This document shows, piece by piece, positions 1 to 5,111 of a DNA stretch of 5,111 nucleotides. How positions within the stretch are numbered: the first letter of the stretch is position 1; each line of letters begins with the position of its first letter. Origin of the DNA: an uncultured Christensenella sp. (GTDB taxonomy: Bacteria; Bacillota; Clostridia; Christensenellales; UBA1242); assembly GCA_949293925.1 (NCBI GenBank), contig CASFFI010000024.1, forward strand, positions 1 through 5,111, given 5' to 3'. The notes below the pieces were generated by a model, which had not been told where the DNA came from, did not search any database, and saw only the letters and a list, made by a program, of their open reading frames with translations. The translations under genes and the position numbers were made by a program.

Positions 1-2198
1 ATTTTATCGCCATCATTAAGTAGCATAGCAATTACACCTGTTGAAACTCTTTTTTGAACAGGTACATCATCAAGCATAGAATTTGTAACCATTCCGTTTG
101 CACTAACACACAACAAACTGCCAACATTAAAGTAGTCTTCAACTGAAACAACTCTGTCTAAATCTTTTAAATTAATTGCATCTGCTTGAGATTTTGTAAT
201 TAAATATTCACTTTTTTCAGTTCGTTTTACCATACCGCTAGAAGTAGTCATTAATATTTCCCCACCTTTTTCAAATTCACTATAAGGGAATATTGCCACG
301 ATTTTTTCACCCACTTCTGCTTTTGTAAGTTCAGACAAAGTTGCACCTTTTGAATTAAACTTGCAAACAGGAATATCACACATATTTAATTTATACACTT
401 CACCTAAATTAGTAAATACTAAAACATCTTCATTACTTAATATATGCAATGAACTAAGATGCATTGCGTTTACTGAATTGTATTTATCAAAAGTGTTAAT
501 ACTTCCTTTTATTGTTGCAACAGGAACATTTTTAAGTCTTAAACCATCGCAAGACACAAGCAAAGTTGTTTCAACCCCTATTACTTCTTTTTCAATAGGC
601 GTTACACTGTACTCTTCAAACGAATTAGATACTTCCGTCCTTCTATTTATTGGGAAACGCTTTTTAACATCTAAAATTTCTCGTTTTATAACATTTAACT
701 GCCTTGTTCTTGAAGCCAATATTTTTTCATACTCATCAATCAATTTTAAAAGTTCTTGCAACTCTCTTTCTAGTTTAGTAGTTTCAAGATTTGTAAGTTT
801 TGATAATCGCATATCAAGTATTGCGTTTGCTTGAATTTCATCAATTAAAAATCTGTCAATCAGCCTATCTCTTGCTTGTGAAGTTGACACACTAGTTTTA
901 ATAATGCTTATAACTTCATCAATATTTTTAATTGCAACCATCAACCCTTCTAAAATATGCGCTCTTGCCTTTGCTTTTTCAAGGTCGTATTTTGTTCGTT
1001 TATAAATGACATCTACCTGGAAATTAATGTAATAATTCAAAATATCCATTATTCCCATTAGCATAGGTTTTCCATTTGCTATAGCAACGCAGTTCATATT
1101 AAAGTTAATTTGCATATCAGTATGTTTTAATAGTAATGAAATTACGCTATCAACGTCAGTGTCTTTTTTTAGTGTAATAACAGCACGCATACCCGATTTG
1201 TCACTTTCATCTACTATGTCTGTGATATTTAAAAGTTCACCCTTTATTTTATCTTTTGTAGCATTAACTTTTTGCAAAAATTCTGCTTTGTTTACTTGAT
1301 AAGGCAGTTCTGTAATTATAATATTTGTCTTTCCATTTGGAAGTTCTTCCGTTTCAAATTTTGCCCTTACTCTAAACTTTCCCCTGCCTGTTCTATAGGC
1401 TTCAATTAAATCTTTATCAAATTCTACAATACCGCCTGTAGGGAAATCTGGTCCTTTTACAATGTTTAAAATTTCTTCAAGAGTAATTTTAGGATTATCA
1501 ATCATTGCTACAACAGCATCAATTACTTCGTTTAAATTATGTGTAGGGATATTTGTAGCAAGACCTACAGCAATACCACTTGCCCCGTTGACTAAAAGGT
1601 TTGGAAATCTACCTGTCAAATAATCAGGTTCTTTTAATGTGTCATCAAAGTTAAAACTATAAGTTACAGTATCTTTGTCTAAATCCCTTAATAATTCTAG
1701 TGCAAGTGGAGTTAGTCTAACTTCAGTATAACGCATAGCAGCAGCACTATCGCCATCAATTGAACCAAAATTTCCGTGCCCATCGACAAGTCTTCCGCCC
1801 ATTACAAAGTCCTGAGCCATACGAACTAATGCCCCATATATCGAACTATCGCCGTGTGGGTGATATTTACCTAAACAATCTCCGACAATTCTCGCTGATT
1901 TTCTGTAAGGTTTGTCTGGTGTATTTGAGAGTTCTAACATTGTGTATAGAATACGCCTTTGAACAGGCTTTAATCCGTCTTCAACTCGTGGAAGCGCTCT
2001 ATCTAGTATTACATGTTCAGAATATGGCAACATACTTTCGTGCATTACCGCTTCAACGGTTTTTTCAAAAATAACGCCATTTGAACTTTCAAGTTCTTCT
2101 TTTATTTTCTTTGCCTTTTTGTCCATTTTGCTCCTTTTTGCTTTTTTCTTTTTCCCCATCATATCAAAAATATTTATCTGTCCGTATAAATTAGTCAC
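1..2198 (-). CDS. parC: DNA topoisomerase IV subunit A (ParC), 3' end outside window
   Basis: This is the DNA breakage-reunion subunit of a type IIA topoisomerase, which with ParE unlinks (decatenates) daughter chromosomes in an ATP-dependent reaction. 732 codons are visible and the frame is open to the left edge. Numbering from the GTG at 2198, residues 1-24 are a polar, Lys-rich extension and the conserved core begins near residue 42. The signature RALPRVEDGLKPVQRRILY follows, then HPHGDSS with Ser118, and AAAMRYTE with catalytic Tyr157 preceded by Arg156. A helical coiled-coil region spans about 390-495, and beta-pinwheel blades run from about 533 to the edge. No GyrA box (QRRGGRG type) is visible in the pinwheel, and the sequence around HVILDRALPRVEDGLKPVQRR is of the clostridial ParC type rather than GyrA, so ParC is preferred to GyrA. 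Start: GTG lies one base after the parE stop and has AGAAGGA upstream. An ATG at 2126 with its own AAGGAG is a serious alternative. Oddity: Gly122 replaces the usual Asp/Glu of the quinolone-determining region. The family is certain; ParC versus GyrA is likely but not proven. Confidence 0.93.
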   Translation of the reverse strand, partial: MTNLYGQINIFDMMGKKKKAKRSKMDKKAKKIKEELESSNGVIFEKTVEAVMHESMLPYSEHVILDRALPRVEDGLKPVQRRILYTMLELSNTPDKPYRKSARIVGDCLGKYHPHGDSSIYGALVRMAQDFVMGGRLVDGHGNFGSIDGDSAAAMRYTEVRLTPLALELLRDLDKDTVTYSFNFDDTLKEPDYLTGRFPNLLVNGASGIAVGLATNIPTHNLNEVIDAVVAMIDNPKITLEEILNIVKGPDFPTGGIVEFDKDLIEAYRTGRGKFRVRAKFETEELPNGKTNIIITELPYQVNKAEFLQKVNATKDKIKGELLNITDIVDESDKSGMRAVITLKKDTDVDSVISLLLKHTDMQINFNMNCVAIANGKPMLMGIMDILNYYINFQVDVIYKRTKYDLEKAKARAHILEGLMVAIKNIDEVISIIKTSVSTSQARDRLIDRFLIDEIQANAILDMRLSKLTNLETTKLERELQELLKLIDEYEKILASRTRQLNVIKREILDVKKRFPINRRTEVSNSFEEYSVTPIEKEVIGVETTLLVSCDGLRLKNVPVATIKGSINTFDKYNSVNAMHLSSLHILSNEDVLVFTNLGEVYKLNMCDIPVCKFNSKGATLSELTKAEVGEKIVAIFPYSEFEKGGEILMTTSSGMVKRTEKSEYLITKSQADAINLKDLDRVVSVEDYFNVGSLLCVSANGMVTNSMLDDVPVQKRVSTGVIAMLLNDGDK
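2131..2136 (-). promoter_or_regulatory. Second in-frame ribosome binding site inside parC, for the ATG at 2126
   Basis: AAGGAG stands 4 nt upstream of an in-frame ATG at codon 25 of parC, with the same spacing as the parE site. It could drive a shorter ParC lacking the 24-residue extension. It could also be a chance product of the Lys/Arg-rich codons (AAA AGG AGC). The sequence alone does not decide between sole start, second start and coincidence. Confidence 0.45.
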
Positions 2199-2199
2199 A

Positions 2200-4143
2200 T
2201 TAATCCTTCTTTATTTTTGCTAAACTATCCACCTTGTTAAAATTAGCATTTGCAATAATGTAATCTTTTCTAGGGCCAACATCTTCACCCATCCAGGTAG
2301 AAATTATTTTATCTGCATTCACAGCGTCCTCAACAGTAACTCTAACCATACTTCTAGTTTTAGGTGACATTGTGGTTTCCCATAATTGTTCAGGATTCAT
2401 TTCACCTAATCCCTTATATCTTTGTAAAGTATAAGATTTTGTTATTTTAGAAGTAAAAGCTTTTAGTTCTTCATCAGTATAAAAATATTTATCTTCATCT
2501 TTTATGCTAACTTTATATAGTGGAGGAAGTCCAATATATACATGACCTTCTGTTATTAGTTCTTTCATATATCTAAAAAAGAAGGTTAAAAGTATAGCTC
2601 TAATATGAGCGCCATCTTGATCCGCATCGCTTAAAATAATAATTTTATTATATTTCAAATTCTCAATTTTAAAATCCTCGCCAATACCTGTACCCAAAGC
2701 ACCAATAATCGTTCTAATTTCTTCGTTTGCTAAAACCTGGTCAATACGCTTTTTTTCACTATTCAAAGGCTTACCTCTAAGTGGCAAAATTGCCTGGAAA
2801 AATCTGTCTCTGCCTTGTTTTGCACTACCGCCTGCCGAGTCTCCTTCTACAATAAATATTTCATTAATTTCAGGATTCTTACCGCTACAAGAAGCCAATT
2901 TTCCTATAAGCATACTGCCTTCTATTGAATTTTTTGACCTAGTTATATCTTTTGCTCGCTTTGCAGCAACTCTAACTTTTGCAGCACCTTTTGCTTTTTC
3001 AATAATAATGTTTCCTATATTTTCATTTTTCTTTGACAGGAAAAAATCGGTTAATTTTTCAGTACAAACACTTTCTATTCTGCTTCTCGCTTCAGGATTT
3101 CCCAACTTAGTTTTAGTTTGACCTTCAAATTGAACATTTTTCATTTTTATAGATAATACCGCCGTCAAACCTTCTCTAAAATCATCGCCTATAAAAGCAA
3201 TGTCTTTTTCTTTTATAAGATTGTTTCTCTTTGCAAAATCATTTAAAACTTTAGTGAGCGCTGTTTTAAAGCCCACTTCGTGCGTGCCTCCTTCTGGGGT
3301 AGGAATATTATTTACATAACTAAAAATATTTTCAGTATATGAATTAGTGTACTGCAGTGCCAGTTGAACATCTGTATCTTCAACTTCGCCTTCAATATAT
3401 ATAGGTGGCACAAATAAAGGATTCTTATCCATTGTAAGATTTGATACAAAATCTTTTACCCCACCTTCATAGCAAAATTGCACCTTTGTGCCATCTCGTT
3501 CGTCTTCAAATTCAATATTGATGCCTTTATTGAGATAAGCATTTTCTCTAAGACGCTCCATAACTATTGATTTATCAAATCTTATATCTTTAAATACTCT
3601 ATCATCTGGTAAAAATCTTACATAAGTTCCACTTTCTTTTGAAATTCCTATCTCTTTTAGAGGTTTTATTGTAATACCACTTTTTACTTTACCCGCCTTT
3701 TCAACGCTTTCAAAACGGGCAAAATATTTCTTTCCATCTTTGCAAACTGTTACTTCCAAATACCTACTTAAAGCATTTGTTACAGATGCGCCAACGCCGT
3801 GTAATCCACCTGAATATTTATATGTTTTATCACTAAATTTTCCACCTGCGTGAAGTTGAGTAAAAACCACTTCGACACCGCTTATTTTTAGTTTTGGATG
3901 AGGACTTACAGGTATTCCTCTACCGTTGTCTTTAACACTTGCACTTCCATCTTTGTGTAATATAACTTCAATCTTGTTACCATATCCATTTGACACTTCA
4001 TCTATAGAATTGTCAACTATTTCCCAGAGTAGATGATGAAGCCCTTTAATACCTGTAGTACCAATATACATACCAGGACGCATTCTTACTGCGTCTAACC
4101 CCTCTAAAACTACTAAATCATTACTATCATAAGTTGTTGCCAT
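2200..4143 (-). CDS. parE: DNA topoisomerase IV subunit B (ParE)
   Basis: This is the ATPase subunit of a type IIA topoisomerase. It hydrolyses ATP to drive strand passage and supplies the TOPRIM metal site for DNA cleavage with ParC. The 647 residues match the usual Firmicute GyrB/ParE length without the large proteobacterial GyrB insertion. The GHKL ATPase domain holds the catalytic-base candidate Glu41, Asn45 (EIVDNSIDE), Asp72 in DNGRGIP, and the ATP lid GGLHGVG at 112-118. The transducer domain has the QTK loop with Lys344. The TOPRIM domain has EGDSAGG at 433-439 and DADQD at 506-510, with all metal-binding acidic residues present. The C-terminal signature QRYKGLGEMNPEQLW is at 574-588. 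The ATG start has a strong SD (AAAAGGAG) 4 nt upstream, and the N-terminus aligns with family members. It is first in an operon with parC. GyrB and ParE are hard to separate by B-subunit sequence alone; the ParC-like partner tips the choice. Confidence 0.93.
   Translation of the reverse strand: MATTYDSNDLVVLEGLDAVRMRPGMYIGTTGIKGLHHLLWEIVDNSIDEVSNGYGNKIEVILHKDGSASVKDNGRGIPVSPHPKLKISGVEVVFTQLHAGGKFSDKTYKYSGGLHGVGASVTNALSRYLEVTVCKDGKKYFARFESVEKAGKVKSGITIKPLKEIGISKESGTYVRFLPDDRVFKDIRFDKSIVMERLRENAYLNKGINIEFEDERDGTKVQFCYEGGVKDFVSNLTMDKNPLFVPPIYIEGEVEDTDVQLALQYTNSYTENIFSYVNNIPTPEGGTHEVGFKTALTKVLNDFAKRNNLIKEKDIAFIGDDFREGLTAVLSIKMKNVQFEGQTKTKLGNPEARSRIESVCTEKLTDFFLSKKNENIGNIIIEKAKGAAKVRVAAKRAKDITRSKNSIEGSMLIGKLASCSGKNPEINEIFIVEGDSAGGSAKQGRDRFFQAILPLRGKPLNSEKKRIDQVLANEEIRTIIGALGTGIGEDFKIENLKYNKIIILSDADQDGAHIRAILLTFFFRYMKELITEGHVYIGLPPLYKVSIKDEDKYFYTDEELKAFTSKITKSYTLQRYKGLGEMNPEQLWETTMSPKTRSMVRVTVEDAVNADKIISTWMGEDVGPRKDYIIANANFNKVDSLAKIKKD
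2204..2210 (-). promoter_or_regulatory. Ribosome binding site for the parC GTG start
   Basis: AGAAGGA lies inside the last codons of parE, 5 nt before the GTG at 2198. The parE stop and this start form TAATGTG. Ribosomes finishing parE could therefore reinitiate directly, which fits translational coupling. The overlapping ATG in the same string is followed at once by TGA and cannot be the start. Confidence 0.7.
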
Positions 4144-4147
4144 AATT

Positions 4148-4155
4148 CTCCTTTT
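4148..4155 (-). promoter_or_regulatory. Ribosome binding site of parE
   Basis: AAAAGGAG is a near-consensus Shine-Dalgarno sequence separated by AATT from the ATG at 4143. It fixes the parE start, and no other in-frame start with comparable support lies nearby. Confidence 0.85.
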
Positions 4156-4172
4156 AGTAATACACTATTTTA

Positions 4173-4201
4173 AGAATACTCTAAAATTAAATTTTTGACA
4201 A
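4173..4201 (-). promoter_or_regulatory. Candidate sigma-A promoter of the parE-parC operon
   Basis: On the minus strand, TTGTCA (4196-4201, 5 of 6 matches to consensus) is separated by exactly 17 nt from TATTCT (4173-4178, 4 of 6 matches). Transcription would start near 4164-4168, giving a leader of only about 20-25 nt, enough for the ribosome binding site but too short for a riboswitch or T-box. In DNA this AT-rich, -10-like hexamers are frequent by chance. The call therefore rests on the spacing, the good -35 and the position just upstream of parE. Confidence 0.6.
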
Positions 4202-4310
4202 ATAAATTTTTACAAATATTTTTGAATAGTTAATATGTTGTAAATTTTAGTTTTTACATATTATTTATACATTTTTATAATCTATATAAACATGTTGTTA
4301 AAAAAATGCA

Positions 4311-4423
4311 AGTTTAAAGCCTATAAAATCTATGATTAAATTAAATTTATTAGATTAATTTTACGATTATTTATTTTTATCTAATTAAAATTATTATCTA
4401 AATTCGAGTTTAAAACATATAAA
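4311..4423. repeat. Imperfect 17-bp direct repeat pair
   Basis: The 17-mer at 4311-4327 (AGTTTAAAGCCTATAAA) recurs at 4407-4423 with 15 of 17 matches (AGTTTAAAACATATAAA), offset by 96 bp. Most positions are A/T, so chance similarity is a real possibility. It may be a trace of an old duplication in the gene-free block. Confidence 0.35.
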
Positions 4424-4631
4424 TAAATTATTGATATTAGATTATATATATTCATATCTATTTTACTCTGTTAGTAATTGTGTATTTATATGATTTAAAA
4501 TAAATTAAAATATTCTTAACATTTTGTTATATGTTTTTAACAAGACGAATGAAATGCTATGCACTATATAAAAAGTATTTACTTTGTTTATTAAATCAAT
4601 AAAAATTTATGATATAAATAAATAATTACTT

Positions 4632-4731
4632 TATACTACCAAATAATCAATGAATATATTTTTAAATTAAATATACTACCAACTAAAACAAAATATTGAT
4701 AAAAGTTTTAATATAAAATTACAACTACCAA
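4632..4731. repeat. Dispersed ACTACCAA motif, three copies
   Basis: TATACTACCAA is found at 4632-4642 and 4672-4682, a 40-bp offset. A shorter ACTACCAA copy is at 4724-4731, and a weaker TACCAA at 4784-4789. On the minus strand, the direction of the neighbouring genes, it reads TTGGTAGT. The copies carry most of the local G+C in a block of about 15% G+C. Their spacing is irregular and no function is recognised. Confidence 0.5.
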
Positions 4732-4889
4732 TTTTCATTTAAGTTAATTTAGATATGTTTATATTTAACATATAGCAATAAAATACCAAGAGTAATATTA
4801 TTATATTATAATGAAATAGATATTAAATTATCATTTAATTTAATATACAACTGTAATGGTCTAATAATATACAATCAATTTCAAAAGAT

Positions 4890-4932
4890 ATTATGTCTTT
4901 CTACGTTAAATTATTATGATTATGTCTTTCTA
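4890..4932. repeat. Pair of 14-bp direct repeats, 29-bp period
   Basis: ATTATGTCTTTCTA occurs at 4890-4903 and again, identical, at 4919-4932, with 15 bp between the copies. The motif is pyrimidine-rich and contains three G/C bases, so an exact 14-bp recurrence this close is less expected by chance than the A/T runs around it. No protein or element is recognised for it. It may be a local duplication or a paired binding site. Confidence 0.6.
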
Positions 4933-4998
4933 TTTTTAATTAATAACAAACAATATATAAATATCATATATCAATTAGCTTATTAAAATATATAAAAC

Positions 4999-5022
4999 AA
5001 AAAAACACTACAGCGTAGTGTT
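4999..5022 (-). terminator. Intrinsic terminator of tRNA-His
   Basis: On the minus strand AACACTAC, a 3-nt loop GCT and GTAGTGTT form a perfect 8-bp hairpin (5004-5022) whose 3' arm runs into a tract of seven T (4999-5005). It begins about 3 nt after the tRNA CCA end, so the tRNA transcript ends here and parE-parC needs its own promoter. The tight hairpin may also set the 3' end for tRNA trimming. Confidence 0.9.
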
Positions 5023-5025
5023 ATA

Positions 5026-5102
5026 TGGGGTGGACTAAGGGACTCGAACCCCCGACAACCAGATCCACAATCTGGCGCTCTACCAACTGAACTAAGTCCA
5101 CC
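5026..5102 (-). tRNA. tRNA-His (GTG anticodon)
   Basis: Reads CAC/CAU histidine codons. The full cloverleaf can be drawn: 7-bp acceptor (GTGGACT with AGTCCAC), D arm GTTC/GAGC, anticodon stem CCAGA/TCTGG around loop TTGTGGA with anticodon GTG (5066-5068), a 5-nt variable loop, and a T arm with loop TTCGAGT. Two G-U pairs close the T stem at its outer end. The histidine identity element is present: a genome-encoded G-1 (5102) opposite discriminator C73 (5029). The CCA tail is encoded (5026-5028). The mature body without G-1 is 76 nt. Only 9 bases upstream are visible, so its promoter lies outside the window. Confidence 0.97.
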
Positions 5103-5111
5103 ATAATTAAA

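Larger units (their letters stand above)
4202..4998. other. AT-rich gene-free intergenic block
   Basis: About 800 bp lie between the tRNA-His terminator and the parE promoter. A hand count over 4261-4980 gives 108 G+C in 720 bases (15%), against roughly a third in the coding part. I see no long open frame, no protein-like translation, no G+C-rich island that would suggest a structured RNA in such a genome, no DnaA-box cluster and no CRISPR-type array. The visible structure is limited to short dispersed direct repeats, listed separately, and AT-rich self-complementary stretches expected by chance. It could be decayed sequence or an architectural or curved-DNA region. Confidence 0.7.

Noticed and set aside
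361..834. 157-residue open frame on the plus strand
   Set aside because: It lies wholly antisense to the conserved C-terminal half of parC, has a low-complexity Ser/Leu/Phe-rich translation and no family resemblance.
1760..2074. 104-residue open frame on the plus strand
   Set aside because: It is antisense to the catalytic core of parC, where codon constraint on the real gene keeps the opposite frame open; the translation shows no domain.
2157..2162. Tandem ATG ATG as the parC start
   Set aside because: There is no purine-rich ribosome binding site at suitable distance upstream (the preceding bases are AT-rich), unlike the GTG at 2198 and the ATG at 2126.
4620..4695. Decayed tRNA: CTACCAACT at 4676-4684 equals the D-arm string of the tRNA-His at 5082-5090
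   Set aside because: No T-loop TTCGA-type sequence, anticodon stem or acceptor stem can be found around it on either strand; the shared 9-mer alone is not enough.
4822..4839. Hairpin ATTAAAT-TATC-ATTTAAT
   Set aside because: The stem contains only A/T pairs, lies in about 15% G+C DNA and has no adjacent gene end; such stems are expected by chance.
4202..4998. Replication origin or CRISPR array in the AT-rich block beside topoisomerase genes
   Set aside because: No DnaA boxes (TTATCCACA-like), no dnaA/dnaN neighbours, and the repeats are too short and irregular for CRISPR.

Overview
The window comes from a low-GC bacterium, most likely an uncultured Clostridia-like Firmicute. The pointers are AT-rich coding sequence, strong AAAGGAG-type ribosome binding sites, TAA stops, tryptophan read as TGG (no sign of recoded TGA), and type II topoisomerase subunits of the clostridial ParE/ParC kind. 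The taxonomic placement is an inference from sequence style, not from a database search.

Layout: all recognisable genes lie on the minus strand and read right to left. At the right end is a complete tRNA-His (GTG anticodon) with an encoded G-1 and CCA end. A compact intrinsic terminator follows about 3 nt after the CCA. Next comes about 800 bp of extremely AT-rich DNA (15% G+C by hand count over 4261-4980) with no gene, but with a few short repeated motifs. A sigma-A-like promoter (4173-4201) and a strong ribosome binding site then lead into parE (4143 down to 2200). parC follows with a single base between the parE stop and its GTG start, and runs off the left edge of the window with 732 codons visible.

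How the genes work together: ParE (ATPase, transducer and TOPRIM) and ParC (DNA breakage-reunion with the catalytic tyrosine, plus a C-terminal beta-pinwheel) form the A2B2 enzyme that passes one duplex through another to unlink daughter chromosomes. I favour topoisomerase IV over gyrase because the A subunit has the clostridial ParC-type N-terminal core sequence and no GyrA box in the visible C-terminal domain. The one-base junction suggests translational coupling and balanced synthesis of the two subunits.

Most worth a second look: (i) a 24-residue N-terminal extension of ParC carrying QINIF, which resembles a sliding-clamp-binding motif, followed by a lysine-rich linker; (ii) a second, equally good start site 72 nt downstream that would make a form without this motif; (iii) glycine at the ParC position where quinolone-susceptible enzymes carry Asp or Glu; (iv) the repeat-containing AT-rich gene-free block. 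I see no clear sign of a defence island, CRISPR array or mobile element.
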